Positions 38,797 to 51,454 of a DNA stretch of 64,000 nucleotides are shown here, in pieces. Source of the DNA: Dryococelus australis (lineage: Eukaryota > Arthropoda > Insecta > Phasmatodea > Phasmatidae). The position numbers and the translations under genes are program-made. The stretch spans positions 139,856,163-139,920,162 of the forward strand of contig CM057000.1 of NCBI GenBank assembly GCA_029891345.1. The letters run 5' to 3'. A model generated the notes under the pieces. That model saw only the letters and a program-made list of their open reading frames with translations, searched no databases and was not told the origin of the DNA. Position 1 is the first letter of the stretch, and each line of letters begins with the position of its first letter.

Positions 38797-40610
38797 TGTT
38801 TGCCATTTTTAAAATCAGTGTCTGGCCCCACTTAAATCATGTAAGTTTCAATAAATAGCCTTCTGTAACATCACTTGTGTGCGGAATTTGATCGAAATAA
38901 GTTGAATGGTTCCGGAAATATGCCAAAATATTAAATTTTCCCACGTGGCACTGTAAGTATGAATAGTGTAAGTTTACATGGCCTGCATTTAACTACTTAC
39001 CAGTAAATTTTGGTGATAATCAGTTAATTTGTCCCCAAGATATGGCTTAAAACTTCAATTTTTTAATGTGCCAATCTTCATAAGTTGCGGGGAAAAAGTT
39101 ATTTAATAGCACTTTCGATAGTTTACGTTGATAGTGTCAACTGTAGATTCTCGGTTGGAATTTTTTGAGACATATGATATACAAAGCAAAAAGTATTGCA
39201 TAATTTCTTATTAAAGTACGTGACAACATAATCTTAGATGTATGCCTAGTAGCATCAACTTGGTGTGAAGTATATAGGCCTAGTTATCTCCCGATACACG
39301 ATATAAAAGCTTACTTTTGTTACTACATTCCAAAATCGAGGGAAAACAGATTGTATGTCGGCTTATTTGACGTTTGCAAAGATACTGATAGTATGAAAAG
39401 TTAAGTTATAATTGGTTACATGGTTTCGTAGATATAGCATACTTGGCTAAAATTGTTATAAAGCCACTATTCTGAAAATTAGTGTCTGACTACCTAGAAA
39501 AATAGACATTTATATTGCCTACCGTACAACTTCATTGCGAAATTTGCCAGTAATAGTTTGATTGTTTCCGAGACGTGACATTCAATTGTAATTTTCCACG
39601 TGGTGCTGTCTTAAAAGTGGCGGAGAAATGAGGCGCATACAAAATTAAGTCGAAATTTGAAAAAAAAATTTCGTGCATATAGCATACTAAGCTAAATAAT
39701 TTATATGGCCACCATTGTAAAAATAAACTGCCTGACTAATTCAAAACTTATCCATCTACATAACCTGCCGTAGTGATACTTGAATGCCAAATTTGGTAGG
39801 CTTCTGTTGTCTTGTACCGAGATACGACACAAAATACTTATTTAGTCATGTGAAGCTATATTATAAAAATGTACAAAATGATCATTAGTATAGATATAGC
39901 ATACTAGATAAGCTAAAATGTATTCATTGTTACTATTTTGAAAATAACTGTTTTATACACATAAAATATACAAATGTACATCGCCTTCTGTGGTACTACT
40001 TTGTTGCCAGTTTACTAGGAATCGGTAGGTTTTTATCGAGATTACATAAAAATTATTATATTTTTTTTAACGCTTTCTTATTAAATAGGCTATAAAAGAC
40101 GCTACGTATTGACATATATAATTTCTGTGAAAGAAACTTTAGCACACAAAGTTTGGTCGGAATTGACAGAACATTATGGTAGTTAGAGGAAATAAACATA
40201 AAATATTAGTATATCCACCATTTTGAAAATATGTTATTAACTATTTTAATTACGTATGTTTACATGACTGTCTATGAAATAACTTATTTTCCAAATTTGG
40301 ACAAATTCGGTTGAGTGGTTTCAGACACATAACATTAAAGATGTATTATTTTTCGTATTTCCAAAATGGAGGCCCATCAACAAAACCCATGATTAAATTT
40401 AACGCTTAGATGATACACTGTCAACATTCAAGTTGTGGTTTAAATCTGTTAAATGTTTGCCGAGATACGACATAGTACCCTAAATTTTAATTAGGCCGCC
40501 ATTTTAAAATAATTACCTGGTGTAGTCAAAAACTAAATAAAGTCGTGTATCATTGCAATGTACTTAATGTGTACCGAGTAAAGTGAAATTTGTTTCACTG
40601 GTTCAAAAGT
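38797..40610 (+). repeat. ancient degenerate tandem array, about 130 bp
   Basis: The recurring core is a tttgg-gaaat-ggtt stretch followed by a ccgagatacgac-like block. I place the block near 38908, 39031, 39160, 39283, 39421, 39562, 39669, 39811, 39884, 40029, 40173, 40316 and 40452. Most steps are 107-145 bp, with one short 73-bp step. Between cores, gccattttgaaaat and acataacctgccgta-type blocks recur. Units are strongly diverged. No ORF spans the array. Confidence 0.75.
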
Positions 40611-40904
40611 GTCAAGTGTGGATAGACACACACACATGCACAGACACGAGACACAGTTGTACAAACAGGAAAGTGTTCACAGAAGTCTCTCTTTCCTTCG
40701 GAACGTATGCTAAGAATAACATTCTATAAGAAGATCCCGCTTCGAATGCACAACGTGAGCCAAGCAGAAACTTTGTAATAATATTTTGAATGAGAAATGT
40801 TTTTTTTACTAGGCGCTGCCAACACACATGTTTTCTCACCGATTCTATTTGTATTTATTATAACTATAAAATTACCAATTTTAAATAAAGTATAGGCGAT
40901 ACTT

Positions 40905-41065
40905 CAATTTAAGTAAAACTAAGATTATTTTATTTTAACGCAGGTATAAAACGATTGTGATAATTTGCATAGACAGGAACTAACTAAACACGTAATACGT
41001 GGGGTGATTTTCCAAAGTGTTTATTCAAAAAGTGCGATGAAACTGCGAATGGACTACATGCATAA
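40905..41065 (+). repeat. interspersed repeat family R1, copy 4
   Basis: aactaaacacgtaatacgtg, then gggtgattttccaaag, ttattcaaaaagtg and gaaactgcgaatgga parallel the R1 copies at 4650 and 5693. Confidence 0.6.
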
Positions 41066-41616
41066 TGCAAAGCAGCTGTAAACTTATAGGCTCGTCTGCG
41101 TTACTAAACCACGCAGCAGCTGGAGACAGTAAAAAAAAAAAACCCGCGAGAGACATTTACGGCAGGGATGTCTTCTAACTTGAAGAGAAGGGCAGGTGAA
41201 GTGTAGGAACTCCATCTGGGGAGAGTTTTCGTTTCAAATTCGTCACGGGTGTCGGATCACGGTATATTGATCCCGTTACTCTTGCAGGAACCCTCCGGTG
41301 TTTATATCGGAAATCGGGTTAAATATCTCCATATCGGAGAGAAGAAAAGGGAGGAGTACAATTTCTCGCTAGCTGCGAGTCCGACATGACGAAGTCACAT
41401 TCCCAAAGCATACGTGTGCGTGAGTGCGTTTCTCTAAACCTCGACACCCTCCTCCCCCCCCCCCCCCGACACATCAGCCCTAGAAAAACCCCTTACTACG
41501 ACTACTCAACGGGATTTATTCTCCCGAAAACTCAGACTGGTAATACAGCTTGACCAAAATTCTGGCTATCCAGAGGAGTTTGTGATTGTTCATCCGCTCC
41601 TGGATGTTTCTTGTCA

Positions 41617-42045
41617 CTAATGCACCGAGATAGTTGTCATCACACAGTTGATAAGTACAAAGTGGCGAAATGGTGTGTTGGTTCTGTTGATGTGAGCATA
41701 CACATTTTCTGATTGGCTGCCTGTGGCTCCAGGAACGGACCTTGCGCCCGATCGGTTACTGCATGCTTTGAAAATGTGCAGTACCTGCTGGCATATCAGA
41801 TGCATGGGCAATTCCAAAATACATATTATGGACGCCTCCAATCCACGATATTGAGCCCTGATACTTTCAAAAGTTTGGCCCGGCCCTTGGTATTCGACGT
41901 GAGAAAACAGTACGAGTGTATTACCTCTAATGCAATTGTCAGCAGGATAGAATTCACGACACATGTAATATACCTGCAAACGCGAAGGTATTCTGCCTGA
42001 TACTTCACGATTAGCTTGTGCCGTACAATTGCCGAGATAAGACAT
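41617..42045 (-). CDS. uncharacterised 142-codon ORF, doubtful
   Basis: A 142-codon minus-strand frame in a stretch that is GC-richer than its surroundings. It has no signal peptide, membrane segment or motif that I recognise. It overlaps a 92-codon minus frame and a 95-codon plus frame, so the coding strand is itself uncertain. It lies immediately upstream of the broken exonuclease-like gene at 42150-42600 and may be a decayed part of the same virus-like element. It could equally be chance. Confidence 0.25.
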   Translation of the reverse strand: MSYLGNCTAQANREVSGRIPSRLQVYYMCREFYPADNCIRGNTLVLFSHVEYQGPGQTFESIRAQYRGLEASIICILELPMHLICQQVLHIFKACSNRSGARSVPGATGSQSENVYAHINRTNTPFRHFVLINCVMTTISVH

Positions 42046-42149
42046 TCGAAATACTGGTGTGACCGCAGCTGAGAATATGAGAATATATAAATATAACTGT
42101 TCATGGACTATATATGTTTAATCTTCTTCGAGCATCGTCAGCTTCAAGG

Positions 42150-42600
42150 TTTTCTGTAATCTGAAGGGTTTACAGAGCCAAAATGGCTTCGTGCTCAAAG
42201 AGATCGCAGTGATCTACAGCGATGATGGTAAAACACGAACCCACAACTTCTGACCACCAAACCCCTGGAAACTGTAGGATGTTAAGAGCAAGGCATCAAA
42301 TACTTGGCTGAGCGAGTACTAACATGGACTGGAATGAGACGAAGGCAAGATTCCATACCATCAGATGTGAAATGTGCTGCGCGACTTGCTGATGGATTAT
42401 CCGAAGGCTCCGATTTACGTAGCTGAGCACAGAAATGGCTTAGCAACTTGTGTAAGTTGGAAGTGAAAATTATCGACAAGCAGGCTGAGTATGGATGTCC
42501 TTCTCTTCGCAAGCTCTTTAAAAAGAATGGCTAGTCGCATTGTCATATCTGCGACAAGTCAGAACCTGACTGGGGCTGCGCACTATAGAACGAGCAGCTG
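42150..42600 (+). pseudogene. decayed exonuclease-like repeat ORF
   Basis: From 42166 a plus-strand frame reads GLQSQNGFVLKEIAVIYSDD and continues, through in-frame stops at several points, into WLSEY, HGLE, GKIPYHQM, MDYPKAPIYVAEHRNGL (about 42390). After a frameshift near 42450, IIDKQAEYGCPSLRKLF and a Cys/His stretch (SHCHICDKS, CAL) follow, ending near 42600. The order (KEIA, HGL-W, P-Y, Y-K-IYV, D-GCPSL-KL, C-H then CAL) is what I recall of a multicopy arthropod repeat protein. I infer a DEDD-exonuclease-like fold, because an acidic first strand, a central Asp and a His/Cys end are spaced that way; this is weak. The gene is dead. Confidence 0.5.
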
Positions 42601-43011
42601 CTGCACAAATCGTGCACCTCATCCTTAGACCAGGAATCGGGTGCCTACGAGTAGACACGAAATAGTCCGAATGGACCCGAAGTTTTCGGCCATTCTTCAC
42701 ATGCATCTCTCCAGCTTCAGTTGGACTCAAGACACCAAACGAATATGTTAGCATTTCACCCTGTGAATGTTTATGTGTCACACCCGGTCACTCTACCATC
42801 GAATACAGCTATTTGGATACCGACCACGTACGCATCTACACAGAGAGTTGTGATGGTGGCGACATGCAGCATTGCAGAGTTTCTCACTTTCCCGAGATGT
42901 ACGAACCAAGCCAGCATCTCATAGCATGATCCAACGCTGGAAAGTGCACTACCTTTAACATGGATACAGCAACGCATCTTCCTGCCAGCATCGAAGAGGT
43001 AAGTAGTAGGG

Positions 43012-45147
43012 GAAGGGGTCCCTAGATAAAAAGGGATGCCACCTATTTTGATTGACCTAATTAGTTTGATATAAAAGGGTCAATTACATTGACTGAAAGG
43101 GTTAATGAAAAAGGGCTAATCAAATTTAAATGGTTAAATTTAATGAAAGGGTTCAATTTATTGAAAGTGTTAAATATATTGAAAGGGTTAATATGTTTTT
43201 CCCCCCCTTGATTTTGCTGTTGTACTTCTTTCTTTCTGTCTTTTTGGGAGAGGGTAGCAGAAGCTCTATACGATATTAATGCCGGGGTGCCCTTGAGTCG
43301 ACTGACCAGAGTTGTGAGTTGTAATGTGTTATATAGGTGTTAAGTTAATGCAAGAGTGTGCTAAGGGTAAATTTTCTTATTTTTTCAAATTATGATGTGT
43401 TTATAGGGACATTGGTGGTAGAAAGGTGATTTTTCCAGTGCCTTTAACACATGAGAGAAATTCAGAGTCTTTAAACGATTCGATGTATGAATAAAAACAC
43501 ATATCGAATCAGCCAATTTCAAATGCACATAACTGCATAAATAATAAGTGAAATTATGTGAGTCTCAAGGTGTCTTAAACATAACATGATTTACTACCCT
43601 GAGCTTAGAAATATAATTTACATGAGAGAAAAGTAGTTTTAAGGAGGTCTGGAGCAGTTGGCCTTGGGCAGAGCGACGTGGAGGTTTCTCGGGGGCTTCC
43701 GACAGCTTAGTACTTCGCCAATCCTCACACTGTATAGACGCAACACTGAATCTCTCGACTTCACCGGGCTTCGGAGTGTCGTAGGTGCGATTAACGTTTT
43801 ATAATATACGCATTTTATTATAAAACTATTTTATTGGGAAGCTTTTATTTAATTTATCGAACAAAAAATATAAATTTTGGTGTGATAGATCATTTACCGT
43901 GTAAACGCCGTTTCTGTGTTTGGTAGACGAAACTAGGTATTATTTTTAACTCGCGTTTATGTTAACAAGTGCCATGCGTTTCACAGACGTTACGGAAAAC
44001 ATTTGTAATGCTTACGTAATTTTTTTTAAATAATTCAGTTTTATACATTCATGCAATCGCAAGACAAATCATGTAGTTAACAGTAGCTTGGTAGAGAAAT
44101 AGGTTCTGTCAGTCTTAAATTTCTACTCAGTTGCATTTAAGACACCGACCACACATGTATATTAGCAGCCGCACATCATACCATCCACTCGTTCATCGAG
44201 TGACCTCCGAGGTGGACGGAGGTCTTGTCAGGGAGCTACTGCTGCCATTTCGCTGGGTGTTTTTCTATTGTGTCCGTTTAAAATTCCACTAGTCTAAGTC
44301 ATATATTAGTGTGTGCATCGTAAACATGATTTTTATCGACTTGTCGTAACCTTAGTCGTTTATCAGCCTCCGAACGTGCTCCATGTATATATTGTCAGGC
44401 TTTTGATGTAAGATCGAGTCAGTGATTCAGTGAGCTCGCAGCCAGACAGACGTGTTTTTGGGAGAGGTGCAAATTTATTATGCATATTAATCGATTCATT
44501 TATTTTTACATGTGGATTGCATTTCCAAAGTTCCCCCTCGCCAGTCTCACATGCAGATGGACGGGTAAGGTATGTGCGAGAGGCATCATATATATCTTGT
44601 TATTGTGTACGTTTAATTTATAGGGACAATTTGTTGTAGATCGTTATTTCCATACTCACGTAATTGTGTTATACTTCTCTCTTGTGTAAATTATATTTCT
44701 AAGCTATTGTGTGTTAAATATATTCGTAAAAATCGCCTATATACCACAAAAAATCCCTACACACACATCAAAATGAGAAAAAATATAAAAAGACCCTTAG
44801 CACACTCTTGCACTCCACTCTACACCTATATCATACATTGCAACCCACCACTCTGATCAGTCGACTTCAAGGCACCACAGCATCAACATCGTACAGAGCT
44901 CCTGCTGCCCCCTCCCAAAAAGGAAGAAAGTAAAACAACAACAAAATCAATAAAAAATAAAAATAAAAAATTAACATCTTCAATACATTTTACCTTTTCA
45001 TTAAATTTTACCCTTCCATTAAATTTAACCCTTACAATTTTATTAACTATGTCATCAATTTAATTATCCGTTTGATATCAAATTAATGAGGTAAATAAAA
45101 AAAGGCGGCATACCTTTGTATCTAGGACCCGCCCACCCCTACTATTA
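43012..45147. mobile_element. 2.1-kb transposon with about 350-bp TIRs
   Basis: The left arm 43012-43375 starts agtaggggaaggggtccc and runs through tttttgggagagggtagcag, gcagaagctcta, agtcgactgaccagagt and gcaagagtgtgctaaggg. The right arm 44800-45147 is its inverse in the same order and ends aggacccgcccacccctact. Inside the arms, imperfect gggttaa-tt-aatgaaa repeats (43075-43200) are also mirrored (45000-45060). The 1.4-kb centre has no transposase ORF. No clear target duplication was found. It lies between coding-like remnants at 41.6-43.0 and 45.15-45.63 kb. Confidence 0.8.
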
Positions 45148-45152
45148 ACGCG

Positions 45153-45503
45153 GTGTATTTTTCTGCATGCACGAGTGCGATCGCCACCGACAGCGCGCAG
45201 GGAATATCGCAGTCACCAGTCAAGACTGTTGAAGCCTCGAGCCAGATGACCAGAAGTCGTAGAACATCTCGTACGCGTCATGTGACCATCAGCAGTCATT
45301 CCGATGAATGCGCCTCCAGCTCCGGAAATGAGCTGGTAACTACTCGCCGACCTCGCTGTCGTTGCCCGGCAAGGTGTACTCCCGAGGCTGCTGATGCTGA
45401 ATCCGTCACCGACGGATCTGGTTTCGATGAGCCAGATGTTGGTAATATAGTCATCGAGCCATCGATCAACGAGGGGCCTGTTCTACTCTGCAATGGATGG
45501 TGA
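45153..45503 (+). CDS. uncharacterised ORF, 116 codons
   Basis: A GC-richer open frame directly right of the 43012-45147 transposon. The first ATG of the frame is at 45153; another Met follows about 31 codons later. The product is Ser/Thr/Arg-rich with two short Arg/Cys clusters (RRPRCRCPARC) and an acidic C-terminal third. I recognise no domain. A second frame, 45493-45630 (45 codons from ATG), overlaps its end and includes a helical stretch (AIYAALRKAVLLFTKGELL). A single frameshift may therefore separate two halves of one gene. Its upstream end was probably cut by the transposon. Confidence 0.35.
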   Translation: MYFSACTSAIATDSAQGISQSPVKTVEASSQMTRSRRTSRTRHVTISSHSDECASSSGNELVTTRRPRCRCPARCTPEAADAESVTDGSGFDEPDVGNIVIEPSINEGPVLLCNGW

Positions 45504-45679
45504 ATCGGAGACAAGTATTGCTGCTTGTGTCGAAGGTTTTTGTAGTGATCCTGCGATTTATGCAGCTCTTCGTAAGGCGGTGCTGCTTTTCACTAAAGGT
45601 GAATTGCTCAACATTTACGAAATACCCTAAAATCATGATTGAAGACCTACAGGGATGAAATAATTTGTAATTTGGACTA

Positions 45680-46620
45680 TGTTAGAAGAAGATTAATAAA
45701 AATGATTGATTTTTTCATCATGTATATTATATTATGTATACAATAAATTTTGTATAAAATAATATGCTGTGTTTTATTTGTTTTAAAAAACCTCCGCTTT
45801 ATATAAACACTATTTTTAATAAGAATACATTTGCTGAAAATAAAACAAAAAATATATAATATATCACAGTTTACGTACTTTGCAGAAATGGTCAATGTCC
45901 CCAATCGGTACAGGCCGATATCAGGCAGCATGATTGAGAAATTAATGCCACCTATGTGTTGAAAATAGAATTCAACATGGAGGGCGCTGACAGTACAACC
46001 TATACTTTAAAAATATATACAAATATGGCTACTGCCAGGTGGCTAAATTGACAACTCGTCTGGTGGCGTTATCGATTATTAATATACTAGCACCACGTAG
46101 GACCTAGGTGAAGTAAAAGTAAATAAATGAAATTCAAGACGTCGTCCTCCAGCAAAGTATAAACAAATCACAAACGATAAAACCAAGATAGCTGCATTAG
46201 AGAATGAGTATAGTTGAGGGGTGGTGGGGGTGGGGACCTAAATACCTAACAGCCAATAGCAATTGGTAGTGGATTCAGTCGTCTGCTGCGCATGGGGCTA
46301 GGGTACATCCGAAAATGTAAGGTTTGTAAATACATTTTTTAATAGCCAAATTTTCAAATAGTACTTTTTTAAAATAATAAAGTTTTAAATAAGCATTTAA
46401 TAAATTTTTAAAATAATAATTTTTATACATTAAAAATTTTTTTTTTTTGCATTTTTTGGGAGGTTTCAAGGTCAAAGGTCACATGATTGAGGTCAAAGGT
46501 CAAGGTCGCCGACATCCAATGAAGCGGATACGATGGCCGCTGGCCGAATGGAATGGCAGAGCATTGACAGCTTCGACGCTCCAAGCCAGACGCCGATGGC
46601 GTGAAGTCGGCTAAATCATT
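45680..46620 (+). repeat. shared non-coding tail, copy 1
   Basis: Collinear with 60400-61250: cagtttacgtactttgcaga then aatggtcaatgtcccc, aacctatactttaaa followed by tatacaaatatggct, caaatcacaaacg-aaaa and cagtcgtctgctgcg-atg, then a T-rich run, tgcattttttggg and an aaggtcaaaggtca end. No protein frame is conserved. The shared tail is the best evidence that 41.6-46.6 and 57.1-61.6 kb carry related elements. Confidence 0.75.
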
Positions 46621-48495
46621 CTACTCTCGTAAAAAGGCTTTCAGTTTAATAAATTAATTTAGTATAAAATAAGCTCCACATAACACAAGGTTCCTACAAC
46701 AGTGTTTAGATATACATCTACGCAAAGAGGAAATGTGTTTCATTACTCATGGAAGCCACACACATATTGGATGGTATTATAACTTCAACATGCCGTAAAA
46801 CAGTCGGTACCAAAGAAATCATTGCACTTAAGGAGATTATCTATTTCGTGATCTTTCGTAAGGATGAATTACTTTCTGGCACTGTTTCCGCTGCAGTTAA
46901 CAAGATCGGTACTTAGCCTCTTTTCTTCTTAAATAAATTGTTCGTTTCTACTTGGGACAAAGTTAAGATAAGAACGTTTTGTCTTCTACCACTTCAGGTG
47001 ATTGGTTATTGCGATGTCTTACAAAAACTAATATTTTAATTTAATTCATCGAACATATCCACTGTATCATTTCCAGAGTACAGATAGTATAATACCAATT
47101 TAGGTTCTGTGCACATTATGCCCTAAAAAATATGTTTTCATTTTTTTGCCCCAAGACATGAGGGGAAATATTTTTGGATATAATATTTTAGAACTGAGGG
47201 CCATACAACCAATTACGTAATACCATAATTCAAGTATTAAAATTAATTTAGTAATTTCATGTTAACCCTATATAGTATTATTTGCTCTATATATAACAAA
47301 ATGTCTCCACTTTTGCATTACCAAATATTCCCTAAATATTTGGAAAAATATTTACCTGTTTCTAGAACACATTGGAGAAAATTAGCTGACTGTTGCCAAC
47401 GTGCGAGTCGAATGTTATGTATTGGGTTTTTTTTGTTAAGATGAAAATACTTTAATTTTTATTCAAACAATGAAAATCGTTTTAATTTTTAATTAATTAA
47501 TTACTTTGGGTCACGTGCCGCTGCACTTACTGCAACGTTTTGACACTATGCGCAACTTTAGAAAATGTGATCTTTAAGTATTGGGCACTCCTTTTACAAG
47601 GTACAGTATCTTAGCAGCTGACAGTACGAATTCAGTTAACGTGAAGAATTTTTTACGGTTTTCCCTTTCTTTTTATGGTGTTTTTATCATATTATCAAAC
47701 TTAGAGTAAATAAAAATTACGCAAAAATAACTGCAAATTTAACATAATACTAACCATTAAAATTTACGGAAATTCGAAAAACTCGTCTTTCTAACTACGT
47801 ATTTTCTATTGTGTACAGTGCTTCTGTCGTGAGGCAGTGTTTAGAAAGAAAACGAAAATACTTAGCGCTCAACATTCAGAATAGAATGACAACTATCTAA
47901 ACGTAATACTTTACTGAAACCATTTTACTTTTAGGAATAAAAATGGTTAATAAAGACAGAAATTCTCTTTGAACAAGCATAAACTATCAATTGAACTTTA
48001 CCTCTGTACAGCTGGCTTCAGTTCAATGGAACACCTAAAATATACACATACAAGTTTCCCATACGATTTGTGCATAACATTTCAAAAGAGAATCTTTCTG
48101 TGCAGAAATATTGATACATATAATTGAAAATACACATTAATTATTTGAGAGAATTGAAATCATTCAATTCACATAAAAGGTCATCTTACCCTTTATTGGT
48201 AATTGCATGCATACTTATTCAGAGAGGATCATGTCAAAAGTTGTTGGAAGAGACTGACCCAAGTATGGGTGAATTTCAATAATCAATATTCTGAAACATT
48301 ACTAAGACTAACAAATTTACCATTAATCACAAGGTCACCATTTAAAATATTGCTCGTGTGATTCAGTTGATAAAATTAATTACATTTCTTATTTCACAAA
48401 TTTAACACTTTTAAAAGTGAATATTGGGCTAGTCAGTTTTTCAGTAGACAACCAGTTCTAATAGAGGCATCTGGGAGCTATCACATGCCCTATAA
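46621..48495. other. no gene seen
   Basis: AT-rich sequence without recognised features. Confidence 0.5.
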
Positions 48496-49007
48496 TGCCG
48501 GAATCACATAGCCCTGACCAACACAGCACGACACGACCAAAAACGCAACCACGACACATTTCAATGTGGCTACTTGAATTTACAGCACGACCGACACCAC
48601 GCTCTCAGCATTTAACCTAACTATTTAGAAGGCGCTGATTGGCTACGTTAGTTTCAGAGGCGGTGAATAAGAGGGGAATTTGTAATACATAATGGTGACA
48701 ATTTGGTATCGCTAATGCAAACAAAGGTAAAATTATTATTTCGAAGAGTTAGATACAGTAATTTTCAATTTATTTTTCTTTTAAGCTGCGCATTTTCCAT
48801 TGTAGGGAAACCTTGCAATGCAATTTCGTTTTGCAATGTTGTACATTATGTGCGTCGTGCCGCACGACACGACGAAGAATGGAAATCATTTTAAATCCAA
48901 AATTGCTGGTTGTACGACAGAATCGGTCGGGCTTACGACGATCTATCTTGTATTTCATTAGCTGTTGGCCATCGTGTCGTGCGCGTCGTGGCTATGTGAT
49001 TCCGGCA
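48496..49007. mobile_element. PIF/Harbinger-like MITE
   Basis: 512 bp bounded by perfect 18-bp inverted repeats TGCCGGAATCACATAGCC. Both sides are flanked by TAA, the 3-bp target duplication expected of PIF/Harbinger (Tourist-type) elements. Inside both ends are acgacacgac/gtcgtgtcg motifs. Frames of 62-65 codons inside it are chance. No transposase is present, so mobilisation would need a source elsewhere. Confidence 0.85.
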
Positions 49008-50690
49008 TAACTGCGATGCTCTGAAAGTTCGAACACAACATTTAATACTCTTCAATTCTTTTTAAAGTAGCAAAACGTAGTAATTAACTATTTACTAAAT
49101 GTTCATAACATTTTTCTTCAGTCGTAAATGATTATTAGACTGAAGAAGCTTACTTATTTAGTCGTTGATCGTATCTTCCTTATATGTGCTGAGTCCAAAT
49201 GGCTTACTTCTCACCCATGTATGCAGGTAGTCTGTGGTTTCATCCTTCAGGGCACCAATAAACCAAATTTGCATACACTCGAACCTCTTCTTCAAATATT
49301 CGAGGTAGTACAATCACTGGGTAAAACTCTATCAGGCACTTAAAATCCTAAATTAGGACAGTAGACCAGCAAAATTACTGCGAAAGGCATTCTGGAAATT
49401 ATGACGAGCTCTCTTCTGGCATGGTTCCTTAAAAAGATTCTTCTATATCGTTAATAAAAAAACGATACTATCACATAAAATTATTCAATTGTGATGTTAT
49501 TTCCTTGTCGAACACAAACTGAAAAATCTAGATAAGTTAACAGTCTGCTTCTGTCTGTATTTTGTTTTAAACATGCAAATTCTATTTTTGTGCTCAGAGG
49601 TCATGCAGTAGTAACATTATTTTTACCACTGAATATACTATTGAGTTTGGTTACAAAATTTATGCAGTTCATAAAACCATAGAATAATGATCAAAACGCA
49701 ATTTCCATTTAATCGAAAAATTAATTTCCATGCTAATATTACTATTGAGGTGATAGGGATTAAACTTTCAAAAGTTGATTAAATTACCTTGGGGCTGGTA
49801 TGTATGTTTTCCGTATGAATATAAACACAATACGTTTATTATCAACAAACAATAAAAAGTTTTTCCATCAAAATGTAAACAATCAGAGAAAATATTAACA
49901 AACAAACTTTCAGATTAAATTTGTGATAGGATACCTTCACACTATTACGTGGGCAATTCCTCGCATTTAATTTTTACAAAACTCTAAGGCATCTTTTGAC
50001 GTCCGCCAATAGAATTACCTCTATGTTTTCTATAAATGAAACGCATTGGTTCCATTAATTGTATTTGGTTTCTTATTTTTCCACTTAAGTATCCAAATTC
50101 ACATATAAGTTACAGTTAGTTTCTACTCTGTCTCATAGGACATATAGACCCAAATGCTACATTTTTCTTTATGCTGTAATCTTTAGAGAAGTTGGTTTTC
50201 ATCGCCTGGAATTTCTGATAATGTCTTCATCCATATAAGAAAACACCATAATTCCAAAAACTGGAAATTTTCAGGAGAGACGTAAACATAATAACTTCAA
50301 TTTCGAATGCAATTTTATGCTGTTGGAACAAATGTTAAAGAACTTTAAATCACATTTAAAGGTAAATATTGCACGAGTTTTCTGCTGTTTTGCAAGGTTT
50401 CTGCTTCTGGTTTTACAAATTACCTTCAAACGTTCCTGGAAATAAGAGCTATTCATAGTCGATCACTAGACGTCTTTTGGTTAGAACGGAGTATAGATAT
50501 TTAAAAGAAAATGCAATATATAGTTACGAGGTTTTCTGGGTAGGATAACGGTATGCGTCGACCAAAGTTTACAAGTCCACGTGTATTCCATGTTTAAACG
50601 AACGCTAAGGGAAACTCTTTCATGTGGATAACGTGGAAAACCGGAACACTTAAAAATCACGAGTCTCTTTTCGTCAACTGATATCCATTC
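49008..50690. other. no gene seen
   Basis: AT-rich, no supported feature. Confidence 0.5.
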
Positions 50691-50945
50691 TGGAGTCGCG
50701 GTGGCTGAGCGGTTAGCCAGCTCGCCTTTCACCAACGAGAATCGGGTTCGATCCCCTGCCGGGTCGCTCCCGGACTTTTACAAGTGGGGTTCCTGCTGGA
50801 AGATGTTTCTGGTCGGCGGATTTTCTCGGGGATCTCCCGCTTCCTCCGGGCCTTGCATTCCTGTGCTGCTCCATTCTGACCTCCTTTCATCCTCATCTAT
50901 TCTCAACACCTCTTTTGTCAAGAGCCGCCCGAGTCCCTCAACTCA
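50691..50945 (+). mobile_element. tRNA-derived SINE
   Basis: A-box gtggctgagcggttagccag, B-box gggttcgatcccctgc, then the family body (ttctggtcggcgga, ctgctccattctgacctcc) and the tail tcaagagccgcccga. This is the copy with the best-preserved tRNA head. The 127-codon frame at 50701-51084 is SINE read-through. Confidence 0.9.
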
Positions 50946-51454
50946 ACTCAGCTATATATTCGCATGTGCGCCGCCGCAGGGTTGCCCCCTCTACACAAAA
51001 CCCTTCTTAGGAAAATCACCCTGCGTGGTTCAAACAGCTGACAATGCGCGCGGACAAATTACTGGCCTCGGGGGAAGTTTTTAATATATATCAGTTTGAA
51101 TGGTCGACACCCCTTCACGCTAATCTCTTCCCTGCCCTTTCTTTCTGCTCTGCTGGCCACCCCCTCACGGCGCCCTCTTTACCAAGTATACACTCCCCTC
51201 GTTCATTTTCCAGCTTCCTTCCCCATGCAGATGTCGACTTGGAACGAATCGCCGCAGCCCGCATTATCCACGGGCCCTCATCTCCCCCCACGTGCCAGAT
51301 TGTACGCCCTGCAGCCGGGCAAGAGAATATGGTTTGAGGCCGGTATTATACTGTCAAGTTTGAATATACACATCCTGCTCAATTTATATTCACAGCTGTA
51401 ATATCACAAAAAAGTCTAATCCGTAGTATTAGTTTATAGTATATCCACGGGTAT

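Noticed and set aside
41713-42000. 95-codon plus-strand ORF as a capsid-like remnant
   Set aside because: No capsid motif could be identified, and two minus-strand frames compete for the same bases.
50701-51084. 127-codon ORF
   Set aside because: It starts inside the A-box of a SINE and follows the SINE body.
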